Assembly: GCF_965662675.1 (NCBI RefSeq)
Contig: NZ_CBFIIK010000003.1
Location: 39,039-103,038, forward strand
Direction: 5' to 3'
Length of the DNA stretch: 64,000 nucleotides
DNA from: Roseicyclus sp965662675
GTDB taxonomy: Bacteria; Pseudomonadota; Alphaproteobacteria; Rhodobacterales; Rhodobacteraceae
In this document: piece by piece, positions 25,531 to 35,116 of the stretch
Layout: every line of letters begins with the position of its first letter
Position numbering within the stretch: the first letter of the stretch is position 1
Translations under genes and position numbers: made by a program
The notes under the pieces: generated by a model
The model's database searches: none
Told to the model about the DNA's origin: nothing
Seen by the model: the letters and a program-made list of their open reading frames with translations, nothing else

Positions 25531-28029
25531 ATGAAGACCCATGTCAAAGCCCTTGTCGTCGGCGGCGGTGCCGTCGGCACCTCGATCGCCTATCACCTTG
25601 CCCGGGCGGGCTGGGACGATGTCATGCTGCTCGAGCGCGACGAGTTGACCAGCGGCTCGACCTGGCATGCGGCAGGTCTGTTGCCCTTGTTCAACATGGG
25701 CTTCGCGACGAGCCATATCCATGACTACTCGGTCAGGTTCTACAAGACGCTCGAGGCCGAGACCGGGCTGAACGCAGGCTTCTCGGTTGTGGGCAATCTC
25801 CGCATGGCGCAGACCGATGCGCGCATGGATGAATACATGCTTTATGCCTCGACCGCAGAGACGGTGGGCATTCCCTTCGAATGGTTGACGCCCGATGAGA
25901 TCAAGGCGCGCTGGCCCCTCGTCAGAACCGAGGATCTGAAGGGCGCAATCTATCACCCGACGGACGGCTACATAAATCCCGCCGATGTGACCATGGCGAT
26001 GGCCAAGGGCGCGCGCCAGCGGGGTGTGGTGATCGAGCGGAAATGGCAGGTCGATGGCTATGCATGGACCGGGTCGGACTGGCGCGTGACCTGCACCAAG
26101 ATGGTGGAAAAGGGCGGCAATCTTGTGCCATCCGATGAGCAGGTGGTGATCACCGCCGAGCATGTGGTGACGGCGACCGGCAACCACGCCCAGCGCACGG
26201 CACGGCTTTTGGGGATCAAGATCCCCGCCATTCCCGTCGAGCATCAGTATATCGTGACCGAGCCGGACCCCGCGCTGGTCGACTACCGCAAGACCAATGG
26301 CGAGCATCCGGTTTTGCGCGATGCGGATGCCAAATGGTATGTGCGCGAGGAACGCGGCGGCTGGATCTTGGGCCCCTATGAGCGGAACGCGCCCGCCTGT
26401 TTCGAATACAGCGTGCCCGACAGTTTCCGCGCCGATCTCTTTCCGCTCGATCTGGAACGGATCGAAGAAGAATACATGAGCATGATCCATCGGCTGCCCT
26501 CGTCCGAAACGGTGGGCCTCAAGGATGATTACAACGGCCCGATCTGCTACACCCCCGATGGCAACCCGCTGGTCGGCCCCGCGCCGGGCCTGCGCAACAT
26601 GTGGCTGGCCGAAGGGTTCAGTTTCGGCATCACGGCGGCGGGCGGCACGGGTTACTACCTCGCCCAGATGATGGTCGAAGGCGAGGCCGAGATCGACATG
26701 GCCGCCCTTGACCCCAAGCGCTACGGGTCGTGGATGACGACCGAATACGCCGCGCGCAAGAACGAGGAATGCTACGAGAACGTCTTTATCCTGCATCATC
26801 CGGACGAGGAGCGCGAAGCCTGCCGCCCCCTGCGCACAGCACCCGCCTATGACCGGCAAAAGGCGCTCGGCGCGCAGTTCGGCCAGGTGAATGGCTGGGA
26901 GCGGCCGAATTACTACGGGCCGATCGGCGCGCCCGAAAGCTTCGATCATGACAGCCGCAGCTTCCGACGCGGCGCATGGTGGGAGTATGCCAAGGCCGAG
27001 GCCGCGGCGATCCGCAGCGCGGCGGGCATCATCGATGCCACGGCATTCGCCAAGCATGTGGTCAAAGGCCCCGGCGCGGCGGCCTTCCTTGATTGGTTCA
27101 CCACCAACAAGCTACCCAAGGTCGGGCGCATCAACCTGACCTATGCGCTGACCGACACCGGCACGACGCGCACCGAATACACGATCATGCGCGAGGAGGA
27201 GGACCGCTTCGTCCTGATTTCCGCCGGGGCGTGGCATGCCTATGACCAAGATTACCTGCTCAAGGCCGTGGCAGACAAGGAGCCCGAGTTCGGCCGGATC
27301 GAGGTCGAGGATTGGACCACCCGTTTCGGCGTCTTCGCCTTGGCCGGGCCGAATTCGCGCGCGATCCTGAACGAATTGGTGCGCGATGCCGATCCGGGAT
27401 CGGCGCTGTCGAACAAGCGGTTCCCATGGCTGTCCTTGCGCAAGATCGAGCTGGAGATGTGCCCGGTCGTGGCCGTGCGCGTGGCCTATACGGGCGAGCT
27501 GGGCTGGGAATTGCACCACCCGGTCGAGATGGGCCGCTATTTGTGGGATCGATTGATGACGGTCGGGGCCAAACATGGGCTCAAGCCCGTGGGCGCGCGG
27601 GCGCAGAACTGGCTCCGGCAAGAGAAATCCTATCGCGCTTTCGGCACGGAACTGGGCCGTGATGCCACCCCGCTGGAGGCTGGGCTCGACCGCTTTGTGG
27701 ACCTTGGAAAAGAGTTCCGCGGCAAGCAGGCGATGCTGAACAAGGGCCTGCGGTCGGTTTGCGTGACGCTGCTGATCGACGGGCCAGCGGATGCCGATCC
27801 GTGGGGGCGCGAGGCGCTGCTCCATGACGGGGAAAAGATCGGGCGGCTCACCTCGGGCGGGTATTCGGTCGCTTTCGGCAAGCAGATCGGCATGGGCTAT
27901 GTGCGCCCCGATCTGGCCAAGCCGGGCACCAAGCTCAAGGTCCGGATGTTCCGCGCGTTGTGGGATGCAGTGGTGACCGAGGACAGCCCCTATGACCCGC
28001 AGAACGCGGTGATCCGGGTGGATGGCTAG
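25531..28029 (+). CDS. Dimethylglycine/sarcosine dehydrogenase-like FAD oxidoreductase with GcvT domain
   Basis: 832 residues; oxidative demethylation of dimethylglycine, sarcosine or a related N-methyl amine, passing the C1 unit to tetrahydrofolate. The ATG at 25531 follows AAGGACC. Domains in order: FAD-binding DAO domain with VVGGGAVGTSIAYHLAR and SGSTWHAAGL, where His46 matches the histidine that carries covalent FAD in mammalian dimethylglycine dehydrogenase; a middle FAO domain; then GcvT aminomethyltransferase N and C domains (FALAGPNSRAILNEL, VAYTGELGWELH). The exact substrate cannot be read from sequence. Its TAG stop shares the palindrome CTAG with the convergent DUF938 gene. Confidence 0.85.
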   Translation: MKTHVKALVVGGGAVGTSIAYHLARAGWDDVMLLERDELTSGSTWHAAGLLPLFNMGFATSHIHDYSVRFYKTLEAETGLNAGFSVVGNLRMAQTDARMDEYMLYASTAETVGIPFEWLTPDEIKARWPLVRTEDLKGAIYHPTDGYINPADVTMAMAKGARQRGVVIERKWQVDGYAWTGSDWRVTCTKMVEKGGNLVPSDEQVVITAEHVVTATGNHAQRTARLLGIKIPAIPVEHQYIVTEPDPALVDYRKTNGEHPVLRDADAKWYVREERGGWILGPYERNAPACFEYSVPDSFRADLFPLDLERIEEEYMSMIHRLPSSETVGLKDDYNGPICYTPDGNPLVGPAPGLRNMWLAEGFSFGITAAGGTGYYLAQMMVEGEAEIDMAALDPKRYGSWMTTEYAARKNEECYENVFILHHPDEEREACRPLRTAPAYDRQKALGAQFGQVNGWERPNYYGPIGAPESFDHDSRSFRRGAWWEYAKAEAAAIRSAAGIIDATAFAKHVVKGPGAAAFLDWFTTNKLPKVGRINLTYALTDTGTTRTEYTIMREEEDRFVLISAGAWHAYDQDYLLKAVADKEPEFGRIEVEDWTTRFGVFALAGPNSRAILNELVRDADPGSALSNKRFPWLSLRKIELEMCPVVAVRVAYTGELGWELHHPVEMGRYLWDRLMTVGAKHGLKPVGARAQNWLRQEKSYRAFGTELGRDATPLEAGLDRFVDLGKEFRGKQAMLNKGLRSVCVTLLIDGPADADPWGREALLHDGEKIGRLTSGGYSVAFGKQIGMGYVRPDLAKPGTKLKVRMFRALWDAVVTEDSPYDPQNAVIRVDG

Positions 28030-28676
28030 GCCGGGCGGTCGAACACCAAGAGCAGGTTGTTGGCCGGCATGGGGATGGTTTCGGCATGGGCCAGCCCATG
28101 GCGTTGCAGCATCGCGATCACATCGGCCATGTCTTTGTAGCCGATAGCGGGGTCTTGGGCGCGCAGGGCGGCGTCGAAATCTGCATCGCCTTGGCTGGTC
28201 GTGCAGCCATCGCGCAAGAACGGGCCGTAGAGGGCAAAGCGCCCGCCGGGGGCGAGCGCTGCGGCGACCTCGGCCAGCAAGGTCGTGACCTCAGGCATGG
28301 AAATCAGGTGCAACAGGTTGATCAGCACGATCAGATCGGCAGGGCCGTGATCCTTGGTCCAGCCCGGTTGCGCGGCATCCAGATCGCGCGGGGGCAGGAT
28401 ATTGGGCAAACCGGCATCGGCCACCCATGCCGTGATCGAGGCGCGGCGGGTCGGTTCGGGATCGGTCGGCTGCCAGACTATCCCCGGCATGGCGGCGGCG
28501 AAGGCGATCACATGCTCGCCGGTGCCCGAGGCGATTTCCAAGGCGCAGCCATGCTGGGGTGCGATGCGGGTCAATTCGGCGGTGATGGCCTCGCGGTTCC
28601 GGAGCGCCGAAGGGGCCGAGATGCGCGGATCGGCGGTTTTCGCGGCCGCATCGGGCAGGTCGAGCTTGCGGATCAT
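28026..28676 (-). CDS. DUF938 domain-containing class I methyltransferase
   Basis: 216-residue predicted SAM-dependent methyltransferase, substrate unknown. The SAM motif is LEIASGTGEHV and the motif-4 region is DLIVLINLLHLIS; the DUF938 N-terminus is RNREAITAEL. The ATG at 28676 overlaps the stop of the upstream DauA-like gene by 4 nt (ATGA), making a two-gene operon. Sequence upstream of this ATG in the same frame belongs to the neighbouring gene. Confidence 0.82.
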   Translation of the reverse strand: MIRKLDLPDAAAKTADPRISAPSALRNREAITAELTRIAPQHGCALEIASGTGEHVIAFAAAMPGIVWQPTDPEPTRRASITAWVADAGLPNILPPRDLDAAQPGWTKDHGPADLIVLINLLHLISMPEVTTLLAEVAAALAPGGRFALYGPFLRDGCTTSQGDADFDAALRAQDPAIGYKDMADVIAMLQRHGLAHAETIPMPANNLLLVFDRPA

Positions 28677-29767
28677 GCCACGCCACCCCGAAACCGCGCG
28701 GGCGACAGCGCCGCAACCAGATCGGCGTCCAACTCTGGTACGCGACCTGCGACCAGATCGGCCACAAGCCGCGAGGCCGCGGGGGCGGTCTGGAACCCGT
28801 AGCCGCCCTGCCCCGCGACCCAGACAAAGGCGGGATCGACCGGGTCGGGGCCAAGCACCAGCAACCGGTCGGGCGCGAAACTCCGCAAGCCTGCCCAAGA
28901 GGCTGTCAGCCGCGTGACCTCGGGCGTGACGAAGTCCTGATAGCGGGCGATCCCCTCGGCCAGTACCATGTCATCGGGCCATGCGTCATGGGGTTCGCTC
29001 ACCGGGTCTTCCTCGGCGGGTGAGATGATGAGTTGCCCGGCATCGGGCTTGGCATACCATGTCTCGCCTGCGCCCATCAGCATCGGCCAGTCTGAAATGT
29101 CATGGCCGCCCGGCGCGGGGATACGCGCGACCGAGCGGCGCAAGGGCGTGATCCCGATGGGCGCGATCCCCGCCATTGCGGCGATCTGATCGGCCCAAGC
29201 ACCGGCGGCATTCACAAGGATGCGGGCCTGATGATCGCCGTTTGTGGTCCTGACACGCCAGCCGCCCGAGATGCGCGTGATCGCGGTCACAGGCGCGCCT
29301 GTTGTCACCTGCCCGTCATGGGCGCGGATATGCCTTGCGAAATGCTGGATCAGCCGGTCGGTGTCGATATCCCATGCCTCGGTATGGATCGCGGCGGCAT
29401 GGATCGCGGCGGGGTTCAGGATCGGCACACGCGCCACCGCTTCATCCACCGGGATCGGGGTCAGATGCATATCGGCGACGTCATGGTCGAATGCCGCCTG
29501 CGCGCCCGGCCCGGCCAAGACCATCAGGCCACGCGGGCTGAGAACGCCACCATCAAGGCTGTCATGATCGGCGCGCGAGGCAAGGTTAAGCGCCACAGTC
29601 GCAGGCTTGCCATACTGCGCCTCGTAAAGTGCAGCCGACCGGCCCGAGGCGTGATAGGCAAGCGCCGCCTCGCCCTCGAGCAGCAGCACCCGGCCCAGTT
29701 CGGCCAGCTGCGCCCCGGCGGAGACCCCCGCAATGCCACCGCCGATGATGAGGAAATCATGGGTCAT
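28673..29767 (-). CDS. DauA-like FAD-dependent D-amino acid (D-arginine type) dehydrogenase
   Basis: 364-residue DAO-superfamily flavoprotein resembling Pseudomonas D-arginine dehydrogenase. The ATG at 29767 begins just before the dinucleotide-binding loop FLIIGGGIAGVSAG. Shared blocks include YHASGRSAALY, DIDTDRLIQHF, ILVNAAGAWADQIA, HDISDWPMLMG and VWVAGQGGYGFQT. The likely reaction is oxidative deamination of D-amino acids with electrons passed to the respiratory chain; the specific substrate is inferred. It is the first gene of a pair with the DUF938 methyltransferase. The 290-bp upstream gap carries an unusual inverted-repeat element. Confidence 0.8.
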   Translation of the reverse strand: MTHDFLIIGGGIAGVSAGAQLAELGRVLLLEGEAALAYHASGRSAALYEAQYGKPATVALNLASRADHDSLDGGVLSPRGLMVLAGPGAQAAFDHDVADMHLTPIPVDEAVARVPILNPAAIHAAAIHTEAWDIDTDRLIQHFARHIRAHDGQVTTGAPVTAITRISGGWRVRTTNGDHQARILVNAAGAWADQIAAMAGIAPIGITPLRRSVARIPAPGGHDISDWPMLMGAGETWYAKPDAGQLIISPAEEDPVSEPHDAWPDDMVLAEGIARYQDFVTPEVTRLTASWAGLRSFAPDRLLVLGPDPVDPAFVWVAGQGGYGFQTAPAASRLVADLVAGRVPELDADLVAALSPARFRGGVA

Positions 29768-29818
29768 GGGTGGATGGGTGGCATGGCGGCAGGGGTGGTG
29801 GCAAGGGGGGGCGATTGA

Positions 29819-29928
29819 GGCTCTGTTGATGGCATGGATGCCCCCTCCTGACGGCATCGCAATGTGCCAATGTGATGTGTGTTGAAGTCATCACAGAAGG
29901 AGAGGACATCCATGCCATCAACAGAGCC
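29819..29928. repeat. 110-bp element with perfect 22-bp inverted ends (MITE-like or long hairpin)
   Basis: Arms at 29819-29840 and 29907-29928 are exact reverse complements, starting GGCTCTGTTGATGGCATGG. About nine more bases pair imperfectly inward. The 66-bp interior has no coding sequence. GGCTCTGTTG resembles the termini of IS6-type insertion sequences, but the flanking 8 bases (GCGATTGA and CCCAAAAG) do not form a target duplication. It lies in the leader of the DauA-like gene. The rest of the gap (29929-30057) shows nothing else firm. Confidence 0.6.
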
Positions 29929-30057
29929 CCCAAAAGAAACCAAAATCTAGGGAAACTCATGGCGGCAACGATACTTCGTTAACTGGAATATCCCCCCGCG
30001 TGGCTCAATCATAAAGTGAAAATTCTTCTGGCATACAAGATCAACATCACCCCCCCC

Positions 30058-31044
30058 TCACAACATACTCGGCACAACCAGATCGGGCGGCCTATGGCCA
30101 TCGGCGAAGGTCTTGATGTTGATCAGCACCTTCTCGCCCATCTCGATGCGGCCCTCTTTCGTAGCCGATCCCATATGGGGCAAGAGCACCACGTTGGGCA
30201 GTTCGCGCAGGCGGGGGTTCACCTCGCGGCCGCGCTCGAAGACGTCGAGGCCCGCGCCGCCGATCTCGCCTGCGCGCAGCATGCGGGTCAGCGCGTTCTC
30301 GTCGATCACTTCCCCGCGCGAGGTGTTCACGATCACCGCCGAGGGTTTCATCAGCTTCAACCGCCGCGCGTTGAGCAGGTGGAAGGTCGAGGGCGTGTGC
30401 GGGCAATTGATCGAGATCACATCCATCCGCGACAACATCTGGTCAAGGCTGTCCCAATAGGTCGCCTCGAGCGCGGTCTCGATATCGGCATGAAGGCGGC
30501 GGCGGTTGTGGTAATGCACCTGCATCCCAAAGGCACGCGCGCGGCGTGCCACGGCCTGACCGATGCGGCCCATGCCCAAGATGCCCAAGCGCTTGCCGCC
30601 GACGCGCCCACCCATGAAGGCCGTGGGGGCCCAGCCCTCCCAGCGGCTTTCCTGCATCACCGCCATCCCCTCGGGCAAGCGGCGCAAGACGGCCAGGATC
30701 AGCGCCATCGCCATATCGGCGGTGTCATCGGTCATCACGCCCGGCGTGTTCGACACCAGAACGCCGCGCTGGCGGGCCGTCGCCACATCGATATGATCGA
30801 CGCCTGCGCCGTAATTGGCGATCAGCTTCAGCCGCTCACCCGCCTGCGCCAGCATCGCGCCATCGATGCGGTCGGTGATACAAGGCACGATCACATCGGC
30901 GCGCGCCATCGCTGCGACAAGCTCCGCCTTGGTCATCGGTACATCCGCGCCGCTAAGTTCGACGTTGAACAACTCGCTCATCCGCGTCTCGACGACCTCG
31001 GGCAACCGTCGCGTCACGACAACACTCAATCGCTGCGCTGGCAT
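30058..31044 (-). CDS. D-isomer-specific 2-hydroxyacid dehydrogenase (glyoxylate/hydroxypyruvate reductase type)
   Basis: 328 residues from the ATG at 31044 (MPAQRLSVVVTRRLP, the usual family N-terminus); longer in-frame sequence upstream overlaps the divergent SH3 gene region and is unlikely. It reduces a 2-oxoacid such as glyoxylate or hydroxypyruvate with NAD(P)H. The Rossmann motif is LGILGMGRIGQAVARRA. Catalytic residues are in INCPHTPSTFHLLN, NTSRGEVIDE, the Arg/Glu region GAGLDVFE, and VVLLPHMGSAT carrying the acid-base histidine. Glyoxylate reduction would fit the malyl-CoA chemistry elsewhere in the window, but that link is speculative. Confidence 0.87.
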   Translation of the reverse strand: MPAQRLSVVVTRRLPEVVETRMSELFNVELSGADVPMTKAELVAAMARADVIVPCITDRIDGAMLAQAGERLKLIANYGAGVDHIDVATARQRGVLVSNTPGVMTDDTADMAMALILAVLRRLPEGMAVMQESRWEGWAPTAFMGGRVGGKRLGILGMGRIGQAVARRARAFGMQVHYHNRRRLHADIETALEATYWDSLDQMLSRMDVISINCPHTPSTFHLLNARRLKLMKPSAVIVNTSRGEVIDENALTRMLRAGEIGGAGLDVFERGREVNPRLRELPNVVLLPHMGSATKEGRIEMGEKVLINIKTFADGHRPPDLVVPSML

Positions 31045-31187
31045 TCGTCGCATCCCCCTGCTGGCAATCCCGCCTTTCCTCTGACACTCTCGCATCCGAA
31101 CCGGCGACGCAAGCCGCGCGGCGAGCGCCGGACCGCACCACCCCGCACCCGGCACGGGCAGCGGGACCAAGGACAGAGACGAGCAGT

Positions 31188-31835
31188 ATGAACAAAGCAT
31201 GGGTCAGGCCGGGTATGGCCACCGCTCTCACGGCGCTGATCTTCGCCCTGCCCGGCATAGCGCTGGCCGAGACATCCACGGCGACGCAAGCACCCCAACC
31301 GCGGCCGACAAGCGCCACCGCCGCGTTGGTCCCTGCGCCGCAATCGGTTCAACCCGCCGAGGATACAGCCGAAAGCGCCGTCCCATCGCCACAGATCACG
31401 GGACCGCAGCGCGGCTCGGTGACGGGCTTTCCCATACCGCGTTTCGTCTCGATCAAGGCCTCCGAGGCCAATGTCAGGCGCGGCCCATCGCGCAGTCACC
31501 GCATCGACTGGGTCTTTCAGCGCCGCAATATGCCGGTGATGGTGGTCGCAGAACATGGCCATTGGCGGCGCATCATCGACCGCGACGGTGCGGGCGGCTG
31601 GGTGCATTACACACTTTTGTCGGGCGAGCGGACCGCCATCGTGACCGCCGAGATGCTGCCGATCTACACGCGCCCCGACACCGGCGCGACGATCCGCGCG
31701 CGCGCCGAGCGCGACGTCATCGCCGAATTGCGCCAATGCCAAACCGGCTGGTGCGAGATCGAGGCCGGCGGCTTTCGCGGCTGGGTCGCGGTCTCGGGGC
31801 TGTGGGGTGTCGATCCGGACGAGCAGATCGACTGA
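31188..31835 (+). CDS. Secreted SH3 domain-containing protein
   Basis: 215 residues: a Sec signal peptide ending ALPGIALA, a low-complexity Pro/Ala/Thr linker, then a bacterial SH3-like region. The first SH3 repeat is recognised by RFVSIKASEANVRRGPSRSHRIDWVF and WRRIIDRDGAGGWVHYTLL, and a second by MLPIYTRPDTGATIRAR and WCEIEAGGFRGWVAV. Such proteins are predicted to bind peptidoglycan or other periplasmic ligands; no function is assigned. It is divergent from the 2-hydroxyacid dehydrogenase (143-bp gap). Confidence 0.85.
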   Translation: MNKAWVRPGMATALTALIFALPGIALAETSTATQAPQPRPTSATAALVPAPQSVQPAEDTAESAVPSPQITGPQRGSVTGFPIPRFVSIKASEANVRRGPSRSHRIDWVFQRRNMPVMVVAEHGHWRRIIDRDGAGGWVHYTLLSGERTAIVTAEMLPIYTRPDTGATIRARAERDVIAELRQCQTGWCEIEAGGFRGWVAVSGLWGVDPDEQID

Positions 31836-31878
31836 ACCCCGCAGCCGCCCTCCGCCTGCGTGAAAGGCCGCCATCCCG

Positions 31879-33042
31879 ATGATCCCCGATCCGACCCCGC
31901 AACGTGCCGAGGTTCCCGATGCGCGACTTGGCGCCGCGATGCTGGCCACGCGACTGTCCTTTCTCGCGGCGGGTTTCGTCATGGCCTGCTGGGCGCCGCT
32001 GATCCCCTTCGCCAAGGCACAGGTCGGCGCGGATGAGGGGGTCTTCGGCCTCTTGCTGCTCTGCCTTGGGGTTGGCGCGATCCTTGCCATGCCGCTGACG
32101 GGATATCTGAGTGCGCGCACGGGGGCGCGACCGATGATCTTGCTGGGCGGCTTCGGGCTGGTCGCGATCTTGCCCTTGCTGGTGCTGGCCCCTTCGGTCT
32201 GGGCGCTTGGCCTTGCCTTGGCGCTTTTCGGCGCCGCACTCGGCACCATCGATGTGGCGATGAACATCCATGCCGCCGAGGTCGAAACCCGCGCCGCGCG
32301 CCCGATGATGTCGGGCTTTCACGCGATGTGGAGCGTGGGGGGCATCTTGGGCGCGGGTGGGCTGACGGCGCTCTTGTCGCTCGGGCTGTCGCCCCTTGGC
32401 GCGGCCCTTTTGGGAAGCGGTCTGGCCGGCGTCGCGATGATCTTGGCCGCGCCCCGCCTTTTGCGGCGATCGGGCGGGGCCAAGCCTGAATTCGTCCGCC
32501 CGCGCGGTGTCGTGCTGCTCTTGGCCATCCTTGCCGCGATCTCGTTCCTCGTCGAGGGGGCGGTGCTGGATTGGGGCGCGCTCCTGATGGTGGCCCAAGG
32601 GCTGATGGAGCCGACGGGCGCGGGCATCGGCTACATGCTGTTTTCCATCGCCATGACGATCGCGCGGCTGACGGGTGACAGGGTCGTCGCAGCCCTCGGG
32701 CGCAAACAGGTGATGATCACGGGCGGTCTGATCGCCATGGCGGGCATCGCGCTGACGCTTGTGCCGGGCGTGCTTTGGCCCGCGCTTTTGGGGTTTGCCC
32801 TAATCGGTCTGGGCTGCGCCAATCTTGTGCCGGTTCTCTTCAGCCTTGCCGCGCAAAGCCGCGACATGGCCCCCGGCATGGCGGTCGCCGCCGTCACCAC
32901 CACGGGCTATGCGGGCATCTTGCTGGGCCCGGCCCTGATCGGCTTTGCGGCTGACGCGACCAGCCTTGCCATAGCCTTCGGTGCCTTGGTGGTTGCGATG
33001 GCGGCCTTTCCCTTGGCCGCCGCCCGCGCCAGCCGACCCTAG
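31879..33042 (+). CDS. MFS transporter
   Basis: 387-residue inner-membrane permease with about 12 hydrophobic segments and family loops TGYLSARTGARPMILLGG and TGDRVVAALGRKQVM. VAMNIHAAEVE and SGFHAMWSVGGILGAG resemble the YbjJ-like branch of the superfamily. Substrate unknown. ATG at 31879, 43 bp after the SH3 gene, so co-transcription is possible. Its TAG stop shares a CTAG palindrome with the convergent M3 peptidase gene. Confidence 0.85.
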   Translation: MIPDPTPQRAEVPDARLGAAMLATRLSFLAAGFVMACWAPLIPFAKAQVGADEGVFGLLLLCLGVGAILAMPLTGYLSARTGARPMILLGGFGLVAILPLLVLAPSVWALGLALALFGAALGTIDVAMNIHAAEVETRAARPMMSGFHAMWSVGGILGAGGLTALLSLGLSPLGAALLGSGLAGVAMILAAPRLLRRSGGAKPEFVRPRGVVLLLAILAAISFLVEGAVLDWGALLMVAQGLMEPTGAGIGYMLFSIAMTIARLTGDRVVAALGRKQVMITGGLIAMAGIALTLVPGVLWPALLGFALIGLGCANLVPVLFSLAAQSRDMAPGMAVAAVTTTGYAGILLGPALIGFAADATSLAIAFGALVVAMAAFPLAAARASRP

Positions 33043-35057
33043 GCCACCCGGTCGAGGCCGCGCCCCTTCAACAGCGCCTCCACCCCCGGCATCCGGCCAC
33101 GAAAGGCGGTGTAAAGCTGATCGGCCTCTTGGCTGCCGCCCGCCGACAAGATGAACCGCTCCAGCCGCGCCGCCGTTTCAGGATCGAAGGGATCGCCCAC
33201 CTCCTCGAAGGCGGCAAAGGCATCGGCATCCATCACCTCGGACCACATGTAGGAATAATACCCCGCCGAATAGCCATCGCCCGAGAACACATGCGCAAAA
33301 TGCGGCGTCGCATGGCGCATTCCGATCGCCGCAGGCATGCCGATGCGCGCAAGCGTCGCGGCCTCCGCCGCCATCGGGTCGGCGGGCGCGGGGCCGTCAT
33401 GGAAATCCAGATCGACAAGGGCCGAGGCGACATATTCCACTGTCTGGAACCCCATGTCATAGGTCCGCGCCGCAAGCAGCCGGTCGCGCAAGGCCACAGG
33501 GATCGGCGCGCCGGTCACGGCATGGCGGGCATGGCGATCCAGCACCTCGGGCACCTCCAGCCAATGCTCGTAAAGCTGGCTGGGCAATTCCACGAAATCG
33601 CGCGCCACGCTTGTGCCGCTGATCGAGCCATAGGTCACATCCGATAGCATCTGGTGCAGCGCATGGCCGAACTCGTGAAACAACGTGCGCGCATCGTCAT
33701 AGGACAACAGGCACGGATCGCCCTTGGCGAAATTGCACACATTGACCACGATGGGGCGTACATCGCCGCCCAGTTTCTTCTGGCTGCGCATCGCCGAACA
33801 CCACGCGCCCGACCGTTTCGAGCCGCGCGCGAAATAATCACCCACGAACACCGCCACATGGCGCCCCCCGCGCGTCACTTCCCATGCCCGCGCATCCGGG
33901 TGGTAAAGATCGACATCGAGCGGCCGAAACTCCAACCCGAACAGCCGCGTCGCGCTATCAAAACCCGCTTCGATCATCGCATCGAGCTGGAAATAGGGCT
34001 TCAGCTCCGCCTCGTTCAGATCATGCTCGGCCAAGCGCCGCTTTTCCGAATAATAGCGCCAATCCCACGGCGCGAGCGCGTCATTGATCCCATCGGCATG
34101 GAGCATCGCGGTCAGCCGCTCCGCATCAACCTCGGCCTGCGCGCGCGCGGGCGCCCAGACCGCCATCAACAGATCGCGCACCGCTGCCGGATTGCCCGCC
34201 ATCTCGGTCTCAAGCTTGTAGGCCGCGAAACTCTCATATCCCAGCAACGCCGCTCGCTCGGCGCGCAGCGCGAGAATCTCGGCACTCAGCACGCGGTTAT
34301 CGCTTTCGCCCCCATTCGCCCCCCGCGCAGCCCATGCCCGATAGGCCCGCTCACGCAGATCGCGCCGGGGCGAGAATTGCAAGAACGGCACGATCAGCGA
34401 GCGCGACAGCGTCACCACCGGCCCCGCCTGCCCCTTTTCACGCCCCGCCTCACGCGCGGCCGCGACCACGAACTCGGGCAGACCCGCCAGATCGGCCTCA
34501 GACAGCGCCATGAACCAATCGCGCTCATCGGCCAACAGGTTCTGCGTGAATTGCGTGCCCAACACCGCCAACCGCGACTTGACCGCCGTCAACCGATCCC
34601 GCGCCGCGCCCTCCAGCGCCGCGCCCGACCGGACAAAGGACCGATGCGTCAGGGTCAGCACGCGCATCTCTTCATCGCCAAGCCCCAGTTCATCCCGCCG
34701 CTGCCACAGATCGTCGACCCGCGCGAAGAGCGCGGCATTATTGGTGATCTCCGATGCATAGGCCGACAGCATCGGCGCGAAGTCCCGCTGCAACGCATCG
34801 CGCGCCGGGTTCGCATCGGCGCCGGACAGGTTGTAGAATACGCCGGCCACCCGGTCGAGCAGCTGATCGGCCAATTCCAAAGCAGCGATGGTATTGGCGA
34901 AGCTGGGCGGCGCGGGGTTCTCGGCAATCGCCGCCACGGCCGCCCGCCCCTCGTCCAAAGCCGCCGCCATCGCGGGCGCGAAATCCCCATCCGCGATCCG
35001 CGCGAAAGGCGGCAGGCCAAAGGGCGTATCCCATGTCTCGAGCAGCGGATTTGTCAT
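33039..35057 (-). CDS. M3 family metallopeptidase (oligopeptidase A / Dcp type)
   Basis: 672-residue cytoplasmic zinc peptidase that degrades oligopeptides, such as cleaved signal peptides. The zinc-binding HEFGH motif is in LFHEFGHALHQML, with the third ligand Glu expected in the following helix. Substrate-loop blocks HATPHFAHVFSGDGYSAGYYSYMW and GRHVAVFVGDYFAR are typical of this family. No signal peptide. ATG start at 35057. Prolyl-dipeptidase versus endopeptidase specificity cannot be told from the sequence. Confidence 0.9.
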   Translation of the reverse strand: MTNPLLETWDTPFGLPPFARIADGDFAPAMAAALDEGRAAVAAIAENPAPPSFANTIAALELADQLLDRVAGVFYNLSGADANPARDALQRDFAPMLSAYASEITNNAALFARVDDLWQRRDELGLGDEEMRVLTLTHRSFVRSGAALEGAARDRLTAVKSRLAVLGTQFTQNLLADERDWFMALSEADLAGLPEFVVAAAREAGREKGQAGPVVTLSRSLIVPFLQFSPRRDLRERAYRAWAARGANGGESDNRVLSAEILALRAERAALLGYESFAAYKLETEMAGNPAAVRDLLMAVWAPARAQAEVDAERLTAMLHADGINDALAPWDWRYYSEKRRLAEHDLNEAELKPYFQLDAMIEAGFDSATRLFGLEFRPLDVDLYHPDARAWEVTRGGRHVAVFVGDYFARGSKRSGAWCSAMRSQKKLGGDVRPIVVNVCNFAKGDPCLLSYDDARTLFHEFGHALHQMLSDVTYGSISGTSVARDFVELPSQLYEHWLEVPEVLDRHARHAVTGAPIPVALRDRLLAARTYDMGFQTVEYVASALVDLDFHDGPAPADPMAAEAATLARIGMPAAIGMRHATPHFAHVFSGDGYSAGYYSYMWSEVMDADAFAAFEEVGDPFDPETAARLERFILSAGGSQEADQLYTAFRGRMPGVEALLKGRGLDRVA

Positions 35058-35116
35058 ATGCGAAATCTCCTTCAGATCACGAGATAGGCCAAAGGGGCCG
35101 ATCCTGCACCCCTTCT

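Noticed and set aside
30008..30038. Promoter-like TTGTAT with TATGAT on the minus strand upstream of the DauA-like gene
   Set aside because: The spacer is 19 bp and the hexamers are more than 230 bp from the start with the inverted-repeat element between; too weak to list.
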